The notes under the pieces were generated by a model. That model was not told the origin of the DNA. It did no database searches and saw only the letters and a program-made list of their open reading frames with translations. A program made the translations under genes and the position numbers. Source: Afipia sp. (GTDB lineage Bacteria; Pseudomonadota; Alphaproteobacteria; Rhizobiales; Xanthobacteraceae). Taken from it: 64,000 nucleotides of DNA. The stretch's first letter is position 1. Each line of letters opens with the position of its first letter. Location: contig JAFVHU010000138.1 in the NCBI GenBank assembly GCA_017474385.1, positions 1 to 64,000 of the forward strand, read 5' to 3'. This document shows positions 36,297 through 44,828 of this stretch, piece after piece.

Positions 36297-37580
36297 TTAC
36301 GGATCCACCAGAATGATGCGGATGTCGTTGACGTTGGTCAGCGTCGGCCCGGTCATCAGAAGATCGCCGGTGGCTTCAAAAAACGCGGTGGCGTCGTTGT
36401 TGTCGAGGTAGCTTTTCGGATCGAGCTTGAGTTCGCGCATCTTGGCAAACGTGCGCTGATCGAGCATCGCACCGGCCGGATCGGTCGGATTCCCTGCGCC
36501 GCCGTCCGCGCCGTCGGTGTCGCCCGCCAGCACGCAAATGCCCGTTGTATTGACGAACAGGCTCGCGAGGGCGAGCACGTATTCCTGATTAGGTCCGCCG
36601 CGGCCGTTGCCGCGCACCGTGACGGTGAGTTCGCCGCCGGACAGGACGGCCAGCTTCTTTCCCTCGGCGTGCGCCTTCAGCGCGATCTGCGCATGGGCAG
36701 CAGCAACGTCGCGCGCTTCGCCTTCAAGATCCGCACCGAGCGCGACGACCTCATAGCCGGCGTTTCGCGCAACCGCCACCGCAGCGTCGAGCGATTCCTG
36801 CGGCCGCGCGATGATCTTGAACTGCGCACGCGCGAACGCCGCGTCACCCGGCTTACAACTTTCGTTGCGCGGATCGTTCAGTGCCGCAGCCACGGCATTG
36901 TCCGCCTTGATCTGATAGCGGGCGACAATCTCGCGCGCGTCGGCCAGCGTCGTGGTGTCCGGCACTGTCGGCCCCGAGGCGATGGTCGCGGGGTCGTCGA
37001 ACGGCACGTCCGAGATCGCCAGCGTCAGAATTTGCGCGGGTGCGGCAGCGCGCGCGAGCCTGCCGCCCTTAATGCGCGAGAGATGTTTCCGGACTGTGTT
37101 CATCTCGCCGATCGGTGCGCCTGATCGCAACAGGCTCTTGTTCATCGCCTGCTTCTGCGTGAACGAAATTCCGTCCGCCGGCGCGACCCAGTTCGCCGAA
37201 CCGCCGCCGGACAACAGCACCAGAACGAGATCGTCGGCGCCGGCAGCATCAGCCAGTTCAAGCGTCCGCGCCGCGGCTTTCATGCCCGCTTCGTCTGGCA
37301 CCGGGTGACCAGCCTCGACAATCTCGATGCGCCGGGTCGGCATGCCATATCCGTGGCGCGTGGTGGCGAGCCCCGACAACCGCGCAGGATCGATATGGCC
37401 GCCGTCGAGATAATGCCGTTCCGCCGCATGCGCCAACGCGCCGGCGGCCTTGCCTGCGGCCAGACAGAGGATGCGCCCGCGTGGCGGTGGCGGCAGATGT
37501 TCGGCAAGAATGCGATCTGGATGGGCTGCGGCGACAGCGGCGTCGAAAATGGCACGCAGCAAAGGGCGTTTGTCGGTCAT
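36297..37580 (-). CDS. glycerate 2-kinase (MOFRL family)
   Basis: Protein of 427 residues with the two-domain glycerate kinase form. The N-terminal domain has LCLAAGKAAGALAHAAERHY and VLVLLSGGGSANWVAPADGI. The C-terminal MOFRL domain has VLSGGELTVTVRGNGRGGPN, CVLAGDTDGADGGAGNPTDP and GDLLMTGPTLTNVNDI. It phosphorylates D-glycerate using ATP, linking serine-cycle or tartrate breakdown to central metabolism. Older annotation calls this family hydroxypyruvate reductase (TtuD). It stands alone between repeats and the binding-protein array. Confidence 0.92.
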   Translation of the reverse strand: MTDKRPLLRAIFDAAVAAAHPDRILAEHLPPPPRGRILCLAAGKAAGALAHAAERHYLDGGHIDPARLSGLATTRHGYGMPTRRIEIVEAGHPVPDEAGMKAAARTLELADAAGADDLVLVLLSGGGSANWVAPADGISFTQKQAMNKSLLRSGAPIGEMNTVRKHLSRIKGGRLARAAAPAQILTLAISDVPFDDPATIASGPTVPDTTTLADAREIVARYQIKADNAVAAALNDPRNESCKPGDAAFARAQFKIIARPQESLDAAVAVARNAGYEVVALGADLEGEARDVAAAHAQIALKAHAEGKKLAVLSGGELTVTVRGNGRGGPNQEYVLALASLFVNTTGICVLAGDTDGADGGAGNPTDPAGAMLDQRTFAKMRELKLDPKSYLDNNDATAFFEATGDLLMTGPTLTNVNDIRIILVDP

Positions 37581-37634
37581 CAGGTCATCGCTTGGCGCTA
37601 TACGGGCTCAAGACATGACATGATCGGCCGCCCG

Positions 37635-37668
37635 ATAAAAGGCCCTCCGCAAGGTTATTGCGGAGGGC
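37635..37668 (-). terminator. terminator downstream of solute-binding protein 37751-38980
   Basis: On the minus strand the stem GCCCTCCGC / GCGGAGGGC is followed by CTTTTATC, about 80 bp after the stop codon. The same CCTCCGC stem recurs after the other two binding-protein genes. Confidence 0.75.
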
Positions 37669-37750
37669 GGAAATATTTTCAGATGTGGCCGTGTAGAGCG
37701 GGGAAACCGGATTTCTGAATTGGAAATCCGGCTTCCTTCCGAGCCGATTA

Positions 37751-38980
37751 TCAGCCGCCGATCTCGCCGCTGATGATGGGGCCGAACAGCTCCCAGCGCT
37801 CGCCCTTGAACTTCATCATCTGCAACTGTTCGATCGGAGCGAAGTCGGTCGCGCTGGTGTTCAGCTTGATGCCGGGCAGGCCCATCTCTTGCTGAAGGTC
37901 CTTGATGCTGGCGGCCTGCTTCATGACGTTCTCGCGGGTGAGATTGTCACCGCAGGCCTTCAGCACATGCACCATCGTCTGCGCGGAGCTGTAGCCGTAC
38001 GCAACCGAGCTGTCGGCCCGGTTGGCTTCGGGGAAGTACTTCGCGAGGAAGGCGTCGAAGTTCTTCACGCCCAGATCGTCCTTCCACTGCGGGTCGGTCG
38101 GATCCTTGCCGTAGGTCGCGGAGATCACGTCTTGCGCATTTTCGAAACCGGCCGGCTTGATGACCGATCCGGTGGATGAGGCGACGTTGTTCAGGATGAA
38201 GAGCGGCTTCCATCCAAGCTCGGCGACCTTCTTGATTGATTGCGCGCCGAATTTCGGCGTGGTGATGCTGACGAAGACATCAGCGCCTTTCGATTTCAAC
38301 GCAACGACCTGCGAGTCGATCGTCGGGACGGACGTCTCGTAAGGTTCCTCGGCGATGATCATCGAAGCGCCCTTGGCTCCGAGACCGTCCTTCAGGCCCT
38401 TCAAAACATCCTTACCGAAGTCGTCGTTCTGATAAAGAATGCCGATCTTGCCGTTCGGCTTTTCCTTCATCAGGTATTTCGCATAGATGATTCCTTCGCT
38501 CTGGTAGTTGGGCTGCCAGCCCATGGTCCAGGGAAAGTTCTTCGGATCGTTCCACTTGGTGGCGCCGGTGGCGACAAACAGTTGCGGCACCTTCTTGGAG
38601 TTCATGTATTTCTGAATCGCCGAATTCGACGGTGTGCCGAGCGAGTTGAAGATCAGAAGAACTTCATCGCTCTCGACCAGTTTGCGGGCCTGCTCCACCG
38701 CCTTCGGCGGCGAATAGCCGTCGTCATAGGAAATGAAATTGATCTTGCGGCCGTTGATGCCGCCTTCGGCGTTGATCTTGTTGAAGTAGGCCGCCTGGGT
38801 TTTGCCGATGATGCCGTAGGCGGAGGCGGGTCCGCTGTAGGGCATGATGCTGCCGATCTTGATTTCGGTGTCGGTGGCCCCGGTATCGTATTTCTTCTGG
38901 GCCAATGCGCCGCTGCTCATCGCGGCGACAAAAGCGAAAGTCGCGGCGGCAGTAGCAAGGCGAGACGTCGTCATGGACAT
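37751..38980 (-). CDS. solute-binding protein of a LivK-like importer (tandem paralogue 1)
   Basis: Protein of 409 residues: signal peptide ending SSGALAQ, then KKYDTGATDTEIKIGSIMPY, a type 1 periplasmic binding fold. Two further genes of the same predicted length follow upstream. Conserved stretches include KLVESDEVLLIFNSLGTPSN, AIQKYMNSKKVPQLFVATGA and FPWTMGWQP. They probably feed the livGFHM complex at 42207-45622. In Rhodopseudomonas, binding proteins beside the pim operon are thought to take fatty or dicarboxylic acids (recollection); the ligand here is inferred from the pim neighbourhood. Start at 38980 chosen for the AGGGAG spacing; 38974 is possible. Confidence 0.88.
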   Translation of the reverse strand: MSMTTSRLATAAATFAFVAAMSSGALAQKKYDTGATDTEIKIGSIMPYSGPASAYGIIGKTQAAYFNKINAEGGINGRKINFISYDDGYSPPKAVEQARKLVESDEVLLIFNSLGTPSNSAIQKYMNSKKVPQLFVATGATKWNDPKNFPWTMGWQPNYQSEGIIYAKYLMKEKPNGKIGILYQNDDFGKDVLKGLKDGLGAKGASMIIAEEPYETSVPTIDSQVVALKSKGADVFVSITTPKFGAQSIKKVAELGWKPLFILNNVASSTGSVIKPAGFENAQDVISATYGKDPTDPQWKDDLGVKNFDAFLAKYFPEANRADSSVAYGYSSAQTMVHVLKACGDNLTRENVMKQAASIKDLQQEMGLPGIKLNTSATDFAPIEQLQMMKFKGERWELFGPIISGEIGG

Positions 38981-39096
38981 TATTTGCTCCCTGATTCTTG
39001 TTCGCATCCTCGATCGTTTTTTTGAAAGCTCTTTGGCTTTCGAGAGCTCTTGGCGGCTCGCCGTCATTCAATACCTTTTGGCTGGTCTGTTCAACG

Positions 39097-39130
39097 AAAA
39101 GCCCCCTGCGATAGCGTCGCAGAGGGCTTA
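39097..39130 (-). terminator. terminator downstream of solute-binding protein 39200-40429
   Basis: On the minus strand, AGCCCTCTGCGACG pairs with CGCAGGGGGCT and is followed by TTTTCG. It lies about 70 bp after the stop codon, in a flanking sequence also seen at 40500-40570. Confidence 0.8.
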
Positions 39131-39199
39131 ATGTTTCATCAGGCGAAACATGAGGCAGGGTATTAACAACCAAGACCTGCCTTTTGCAGTGCGAAGGTC

Positions 39200-40429
39200 T
39201 TAGCCGCCGACCTCACCGCTCATGACATCGCCGAACAGCACCCAGCGATCTCCCTCGAACCTCTGCAGTTGCAACTGGCTGATCGGTGCGAAGTTGGTCG
39301 CGCTGGTGTTGATCCTGACGCCGGGCAACAGGCCGTCGATTTGCAGGTCCTTGATGCTGGCGGCCTGCTTCATGACGTTCTCGCGGGTGAGATTGTCACC
39401 ACACGCCTTGAGAACATGAACCAGGGTCTGTGCGACGTCGTAACCGACCATCACTGATCCATCGGCGCGATTGCCGTCGGGAAAGTACTTGGCGAGGAAG
39501 GCATCGAAGGCCTTGACGCCTGCGTCGTCCTTCCATTGCGGATCGGTGGCATCCTTGGCGTAAGCTGCCGAGATGATGCCCTGCGAGTTCTCGAAGCCGG
39601 CGGGTTTCATGACCGTGCCGGTCGAGGCGCCGACATTGTTCAGGATGAACATCGGCTTCCACTGGAGTTCGGCGACCTTCTTGATCGACTGGGCGGCGAA
39701 CTTCGGCGTGGTGATGCTGATGAAGATATCGACACCCTTCGACTTCAGCGTGACGATCTGCGAATCGATGGTGGGCACGCTGGTCTCATAAGGCTCCTCG
39801 GCGATGATCATCGTTGCCGCCTTGGCGCCGAGACCGTCCTTGATGCCCTTGAGGTAGTCCTTGCCGTAGTCGTCGTTCTGATAAAGGATGCCGATCTTGC
39901 CGTTCGGTTTTTCCTTCATCATGTATTTCGCGTAGATGCGGCCTTCGCTCTGGTAGCTGGGCTGCCAGCCCATGGTCCAGGGAAACTCCTTCGGGTCGTT
40001 CCACTTGGTCGCGCCGGTGGCGACGAACAATTGCGGCACCTTCTTGGAGTTCATGTATTTCTGGATCGCCGAGTTCGACGGCGTGCCGAGCGAGTTGAAG
40101 ATCAGCAGGACTTCATCGCTCTCGACCAGCTTGCGGGCCTGTTCGACAGCCTTCGGCGGCGAGTAAGCATCGTCGTAGGAAATGAAGTTGATCTTGCGGC
40201 CGTTGATGCCGCCCTCGGCATTGATCTTGTTGAAGTAGGCCTGTTCGGTCTTGCCGATAACGCCGTAGGCGGAGGCCGGTCCGCTGTAGGGCATGATGTT
40301 GCCGATCTTGATTTCAGTATCGGATGCGCCTGGATCGTATTTCTTTTGGGCGAGTGCGCCGGTGCTTGTCGCGGTGAGCAGGGCCACGGCGGCCGAAGCG
40401 ACCGCGAGTCGCGCGTAGAGTGCTGACAT
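39200..40429 (-). CDS. solute-binding protein of a LivK-like importer (tandem paralogue 2)
   Basis: Protein of 409 residues with a signal peptide ending STGALAQ, then KKYDPGASDTEIKIGNIMPY. It is very close to paralogue 1 through the middle (KLVESDEVLLIFNSLGTPSN is identical) and differs mainly in the signal peptide, in the segment around residues 290-330 and at the C-terminus (DVMSGEVGG versus IISGEIGG). A strong AGGAGG precedes the ATG. Having its own promoter region and terminator suggests separate expression from its neighbours. Confidence 0.88.
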   Translation of the reverse strand: MSALYARLAVASAAVALLTATSTGALAQKKYDPGASDTEIKIGNIMPYSGPASAYGVIGKTEQAYFNKINAEGGINGRKINFISYDDAYSPPKAVEQARKLVESDEVLLIFNSLGTPSNSAIQKYMNSKKVPQLFVATGATKWNDPKEFPWTMGWQPSYQSEGRIYAKYMMKEKPNGKIGILYQNDDYGKDYLKGIKDGLGAKAATMIIAEEPYETSVPTIDSQIVTLKSKGVDIFISITTPKFAAQSIKKVAELQWKPMFILNNVGASTGTVMKPAGFENSQGIISAAYAKDATDPQWKDDAGVKAFDAFLAKYFPDGNRADGSVMVGYDVAQTLVHVLKACGDNLTRENVMKQAASIKDLQIDGLLPGVRINTSATNFAPISQLQLQRFEGDRWVLFGDVMSGEVGG

Positions 40430-40533
40430 TTACGTTCCTCCTTGGAATCGTGTTTGTGTCTTCGTTCTGTTTTTGATTCTAAGCTCTTTGCGGCTCGCCA
40501 ATATTCAATACGGTTTTGGAATGCCGTTCAATG

Positions 40534-40570
40534 AAAAGCCCTCCGCGACGGCGTCGCGGAGGGCTCATTT
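40534..40570 (-). terminator. terminator downstream of solute-binding protein 40603-41832
   Basis: A perfect thirteen-bp stem AGCCCTCCGCGAC / GTCGCGGAGGGCT with loop GGC (40537-40565), followed on the minus strand by TTTTC. A-rich and T-rich flanks on both sides could also stop plus-strand transcription. Confidence 0.85.
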
Positions 40571-40602
40571 TTTCAGCAGCCTGTTTTTCGCAGAGCGAAA
40601 GG

Positions 40603-41832
40603 TTAACTGCCTCCCATTCCGCCGCTGATGATCGGCCCGATCAGTTCATACTTCTCGCCCTTGAACTGCATGATCTGCAGCTGGTCGATCGGATAGAAGT
40701 CAGTCGCGCTGGTGTTGATCTTCACGCCCGGCAGCAAGGTGTCGGGGGTGTAGTCCTTCAGGCTGGCGGCCTGCTTCATGATGTTCTCGCGGGTCAGGTT
40801 GTCGCCGGCCTGCTTCAGAACCTGAACCAGCGTCTGCGCCTGGCCGTAACCGTAGACGACAGAGCCGTCGGTCTTGTTCATGTCCGGCGCGTACTTGGCG
40901 AGGAAGGCATAGAATTTCTTCATGCCTTCGTCGTTGTCCCACTGCGGGTCCGCGCCGTCCTTGGCGTAGGCCGCCGAGAGGATTCCTTGCGAATTATCAA
41001 AGCCTGCCGGCTTGAGCACGCTGCCGACCGATGCGCCGACATTGCTCTGGATGTACATCGGCTTCCAGCCGAGTTCCGCGACCTTCTTGATCGCCTGGGC
41101 GGCGAACTTCGGCGTGGTGAAGCTGACGAACACGTCAGCGCCGGTCGCCTTCAGCTTGATGATGTGGGAGTCGATGGTCGGCTCGGACACTTCATAGCTG
41201 TCTTCCGCGATGACTTGCGACGCCTTGGCGCCGAGACCGTCCTTGAGACCCTTCAGCATGTCTTTGCCGAAGTCGTCGTTCTGGTACATGATCGCGATCT
41301 TCGCGTCGGGCTTTTCCTTCAGCAGATACTTTGCATAGACGCGGCTTTCGCTCTGGTAGGGCGGCTGCCAGCCCATGGTCCAGGGGAATTCCTTCGGCTC
41401 ACCGAATTTCGTAGCGCCGGTGGCGACGAACAGCTGCGGGATCTTCTTCGCGTTCAGATATTTCTGGATGGCGGAATTCGATGGCGTGCCGAGCGGTCCG
41501 AAGATGAGCAGGACTTCGTCGCTCTCGACCAGCTTGCGCGCCTGTTCCACCGCTTTCGGAGGGCTGTAGCCGTCGTCATAGCTGATGAAGGTGATCTTGC
41601 GGCCGTTGATGCCGCCCTGATCGTTGATCATCTTGAAGTAGGCTTCTTCCATCTTCCCGATCACGCCGTAGGCGGACGCGGGGCCGCTGTAGGGCATGAT
41701 GTTGCCGATCTTGATTTCAGTATCGGTCGCGCCGGTGTCGTATTTTTTTTGCGCGAGCGCATGGCCGCTCGTCATCGCAAGCGCGGCGACGGCCGACACT
41801 GCTGCTACGTTGAGCTTGAGTTTGGATAGCAT
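40603..41832 (-). CDS. solute-binding protein of a LivK-like importer (tandem paralogue 3)
   Basis: Protein of 409 residues, signal peptide ending SGHALAQ, then KKYDTGATDTEIKIGNIMPY. It is more distant from paralogues 1 and 2 than they are from each other: GPLGTPSNSAIQKYLNAKKI replaces SLGTPSNSAIQKYMNSKKV, and VIAEDSYEVSEPTIDSHIIK replaces the IIAEEPYETSVPTIDSQ block. The start at 41832 follows GGGAGAG; a longer in-frame reading runs into the repeat element and is rejected. It is the copy nearest the livGFHM operon. Confidence 0.88.
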   Translation of the reverse strand: MLSKLKLNVAAVSAVAALAMTSGHALAQKKYDTGATDTEIKIGNIMPYSGPASAYGVIGKMEEAYFKMINDQGGINGRKITFISYDDGYSPPKAVEQARKLVESDEVLLIFGPLGTPSNSAIQKYLNAKKIPQLFVATGATKFGEPKEFPWTMGWQPPYQSESRVYAKYLLKEKPDAKIAIMYQNDDFGKDMLKGLKDGLGAKASQVIAEDSYEVSEPTIDSHIIKLKATGADVFVSFTTPKFAAQAIKKVAELGWKPMYIQSNVGASVGSVLKPAGFDNSQGILSAAYAKDGADPQWDNDEGMKKFYAFLAKYAPDMNKTDGSVVYGYGQAQTLVQVLKQAGDNLTRENIMKQAASLKDYTPDTLLPGVKINTSATDFYPIDQLQIMQFKGEKYELIGPIISGGMGGS

Positions 41833-41863
41833 TGTAGTCTCTCCCTGAGATGCGGTATTCCGC

Positions 41864-42024
41864 CTGGTGTGGTGGTACGCAAGTCCGCACAACGTCTACA
41901 CCACGTTCTTTTGCGGACTTGCGAACCAAAACCACACCAGAATGATAACTGCTAGTGTCCTGAATCCGAAGTTCGCTCCAGAGCGCGCTGCAAAATGCAG
42001 CGAACTTCGGATTCAGGACACTAG
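41864..42024. repeat. composite palindromic repeat, copy 2 (units B then A)
   Basis: Unit B has arms 41864-41889 and 41912-41940. Unit A has arms 41952-41977 and 41999-42024, a perfect 26-bp inverted repeat beginning CTAGTGTCCTGAATCCGAAG. The reverse complement of the whole matches copy 1 at 3199-3362, including loops and the spacer between units. It lies in the 374-bp gap between a solute-binding protein gene and livM. Confidence 0.88.
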
Positions 42025-42070
42025 CGGAAATCGGCTCCGGAAAGAGATTATACCCCGAGGGCTAAAATGA

Positions 42071-42190
42071 GGGGTCTGATTCAGATGAACTGAATCAGAC
42101 CCCCTGTCACTTGGTCCGGAAACCGATTTTCCGGAAACACCATGCGCAAACAATCAGATGCCGACAAGTCTGATTTAACGTCGTTAAATC
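42071..42190. repeat. cluster of three short perfect hairpins before livM's 3' end
   Basis: A thirteen-bp hairpin GGGGTCTGATTCA / TGAATCAGACCCC (42071-42103, loop GATGAAC), an eight-bp dyad TCCGGAAA / TTTCCGGA (42115-42135), and a nine-bp dyad GATTTAACG-T-CGTTAAATC (42172-42190). None is followed by a clear T tract on the minus strand, but as they lie directly after livM they may protect or end the operon transcript. Confidence 0.65.
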
Positions 42191-42206
42191 AAACTTATGG
42201 CTACCC

Positions 42207-43223
42207 TCAGGATTTACTCTTTTTGCGGAACAAAGCCTCGATGTAGTAGGCGACCTGCCGGGCGCCGTGCGGCAGCAGGAAGATCACGGCGAACAGGAAG
42301 ACGCCGAACACCGCGCCGGACAGGCCCTTCGAGATGTGTTCCGCGACGTTGGGCACGAACACGATGAAGGCCGAGCCGACCAGCGATCCCGGCAGCCAGC
42401 CGACGCCGCCGACCACCATGCCGACGAAGATCGCGATTGCGAGCTGGATGGTGAAGCTGTCGGGAGCCACGAACTGCACCACGATGGCGCCGAGCGCCCC
42501 GGCGATGCCGGTGAACGCCGCCGAGACACCGAACGCCAGCGTCTTGTAGAGCGGCAGGTCGACGCCCATCGCCGAGGCGGCAATCGGATTGTCGCGGATC
42601 GCCATCAGCGCGCGTCCGGACCGGCTTCGCAGCAGGTTGACGGCCAGGATGTAGATCACCGCCGAGACGAACAGCGTGAAGTAGTACAGCCACATGTCCT
42701 GCGACATCTTCAGGCCGAACGGCGCGTCCGGCTTGGTGATGACGAGGCCCTGCACGCCGCCGGTCCAGTGCTCGAACACGTTCAGCTTGAGGATCTGCGG
42801 CATCGCGACCGCCAGTGCGAAGGTCGCGAGCGCGAGATACACGCCCGAGAGCCGCAGTGCCGGAAAGCCGAACAGGAAGCCGAAGATGAAGCAGATGATG
42901 CCGGCGGCTGGAATCGTCAGCACGTAGTTGACGCCGAGATGTTCCATCAGAATGCCGGCGGTATAGGCGCCGACCGCGTAGAAGGCGCTTTGACCGAGCG
43001 AGAACTGTCCGCTGCCGCCGGTCAACAGATTGAGGGCCAGGATGGCGATGGCGTAAATCAGCACCATCGTCATCTGGAAGATGATGAAGTTCTTCACGAA
43101 CAGCGGCGTGATGACCAGCAGCGCGAACACGACAAGCGTCGTGCCGAGGCCGACCGTCATCGTTTTCTTCGGCTCGGCATCGACCGCCGCAGGTGTGGAA
43201 ATGGAGTCCTGAACTGTGCTCAT
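42207..43223 (-). CDS. livM: ABC importer permease, LivM type
   Basis: Permease of 338 residues with about eight to ten membrane helices and the LivM hallmark NLLTGGSGQFSLGQSAFYAV followed by GAYTAGIL, plus LRSRSGRALMAIRDNPIAAS in the coupling loop. It is last in the order livG-livF-livH-livM, 2 bp after livH. It transports a carboxylate or amino acid delivered by one or more of the three downstream binding proteins. Confidence 0.93.
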   Translation of the reverse strand: MSTVQDSISTPAAVDAEPKKTMTVGLGTTLVVFALLVITPLFVKNFIIFQMTMVLIYAIAILALNLLTGGSGQFSLGQSAFYAVGAYTAGILMEHLGVNYVLTIPAAGIICFIFGFLFGFPALRLSGVYLALATFALAVAMPQILKLNVFEHWTGGVQGLVITKPDAPFGLKMSQDMWLYYFTLFVSAVIYILAVNLLRSRSGRALMAIRDNPIAASAMGVDLPLYKTLAFGVSAAFTGIAGALGAIVVQFVAPDSFTIQLAIAIFVGMVVGGVGWLPGSLVGSAFIVFVPNVAEHISKGLSGAVFGVFLFAVIFLLPHGARQVAYYIEALFRKKSKS

Positions 43224-43225
43224 GA

Positions 43226-44104
43226 TTAAACTCGCTGTACGATGGCGCGGCCGAACAGACCGGACGGTTTGATGACAAGCACGACGATGATCAGTGCCAG
43301 CGCGATCGGAAGTTTCAGTTCGTTGCCGACGCCCGGAATGTAGGTGCCGACAAGATTTTCGAAGACGCCGACCAGGAAGCCGCCGACGACTGCGCCAAGC
43401 GGGCTGGTAAGGCCGCCGAGCACCGCCGCCGCGAAGCCGTACAGCAGGATGCCGCCCATCATGTTGGGCTCGAGGAACACGACCGGAGCAATCAAGAGAC
43501 CGGCGATGGCGCCGATGGCAGAGGCCATGCCCCAGCCGAGCGCGATCATCCAGCTCGTGTTAATGCCGACCAGCCGCGCGGATTCCGGCAATGAAGCCGC
43601 CGCCCGCATGGCAAGGCCGATACGCGTATAGCGGAAGAAGAAGAACAACAGCAGCAGCAGGACCAGCGTGACGCCGATCATGCCGGCCTGGTGGGTCGAG
43701 ATCAGCTGGCTGCCCAGGAAGCCGGACGAACCGAACGGCGAGGGGAACTGCTTGATGGTGAAGTCCCAGGTCAGGCCCGCGACGCTGTTGAGGATCGCGA
43801 ACAGTGCGATGAAGCCGGCGACATGCACCAGCACCGGCGCGTTGGTCAGCGGCTTGAACAGCGCGCGTTCGATGATGATGCCGCCGATGAACGAGATGAC
43901 CAGCGTCAGCAGGAAGGCCGGCCAGAACGACAGACCCCACTGCATCAACTGCCAGGCGATGAAGGTCGAGAACATCGCCATTTCGCCCTGGGCGAAGTTC
44001 AGATGGTCGATGGCCTGATAGATCATGACCACAGCCAGCGCCATGCAGGCGTAGATCGCGCCTGTGGCAATGCCAGCCAGGACTTGGTTGGTAAACAGTT
44101 CCAT
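43226..44104 (-). CDS. livH: ABC importer permease, LivH type
   Basis: Permease of 292 residues, normal LivH length, with AVVMIYQAIDHLNFAQGEMA (the LivH hallmark) near the N-terminus, MRAAASLPESARLVGINTSW in the cytoplasmic coupling loop and a C-terminal VIKPSGLFGR. It starts at 44104, 10 bp after livF stops. It partners LivM to form the membrane channel. Confidence 0.93.
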   Translation of the reverse strand: MELFTNQVLAGIATGAIYACMALAVVMIYQAIDHLNFAQGEMAMFSTFIAWQLMQWGLSFWPAFLLTLVISFIGGIIIERALFKPLTNAPVLVHVAGFIALFAILNSVAGLTWDFTIKQFPSPFGSSGFLGSQLISTHQAGMIGVTLVLLLLLFFFFRYTRIGLAMRAAASLPESARLVGINTSWMIALGWGMASAIGAIAGLLIAPVVFLEPNMMGGILLYGFAAAVLGGLTSPLGAVVGGFLVGVFENLVGTYIPGVGNELKLPIALALIIVVLVIKPSGLFGRAIVQRV

Positions 44105-44114
44105 GGCTGCGTCC

Positions 44115-44828
44115 TCAGTATCCGAGATAGGATTTGCGGATGTCTTCGTTGTTCGCGATTTCCTTCGCGCTTCCCGACATCACGATGCGTCCGGTTTCGA
44201 TCACATAGGCCTTTTCCGCCAGTTCAAGCGCGAGCTGGGCGTTCTGTTCGACCACCAGGATCGTCACCTTGTGCTCGCGGTTGATGCGGCCAAGGATTCC
44301 GAACAGGTCGCGGACGACGAGCGGCGCGAGACCGAACGACGGCTCGTCGAGCAGCATCAGCCGGGGACGAAGCATCAGCGCGCGGGCGACCGCGAGCATT
44401 TGCTGTTCACCGCCCGACAGCGTTCCCGCCTGCTGGGTGTGACGCTGCTTGAGCACGGGGAAGAATCCGTACATCTGCTCGATATCGTTTTCGATTTCCT
44501 TCTTGCCGCTGCGCGAGATGGCGCCGAGCTGAAGGTTTTCCTCGACCGTCATGTTGGTGAAGGTGCCGCGGCCTTGCGGCACGTGGGCGATGCCGAGCCG
44601 CACCACGTTCTCGGTGGACACACCGGCGAGCGACTTGCCGTCGAACTCGATGTTGCCGGTGGAGCGGATCATGTTGCAGATCGCCCGCAGCGTCGTGGTC
44701 TTGCCGGCGCCATTGGCGCCGAGCAGGGTGGTGACGCTGCCCTCGTTGAGGGAGAACTCCAGTCCGTGCAGCGCCTGCACCTGGCCGTAATAGGCGCGCA
44801 GATCCCTGATCGTCAGCATCGTGCTCAT
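44115..44828 (-). CDS. livF: ABC importer ATPase, LivF type
   Basis: ATPase of 237 residues with GANGAGKTT, LSGGEQQMLAVARALM and LMLLDEPSFGLAPLV. Its ATG overlaps the livG stop (ATGA), so the two ATPases are translationally coupled. It provides half of the nucleotide-binding pair of the importer. Confidence 0.93.
   Translation of the reverse strand: MSTMLTIRDLRAYYGQVQALHGLEFSLNEGSVTTLLGANGAGKTTTLRAICNMIRSTGNIEFDGKSLAGVSTENVVRLGIAHVPQGRGTFTNMTVEENLQLGAISRSGKKEIENDIEQMYGFFPVLKQRHTQQAGTLSGGEQQMLAVARALMLRPRLMLLDEPSFGLAPLVVRDLFGILGRINREHKVTILVVEQNAQLALELAEKAYVIETGRIVMSGSAKEIANNEDIRKSYLGY

Noticed and set aside
41833-41892. Longer start for binding-protein paralogue 3 within the composite repeat
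   Set aside because: The extra twenty residues come from the hairpin sequence and would hide the signal peptide; the ATG at 41832 has a good ribosome-binding site.
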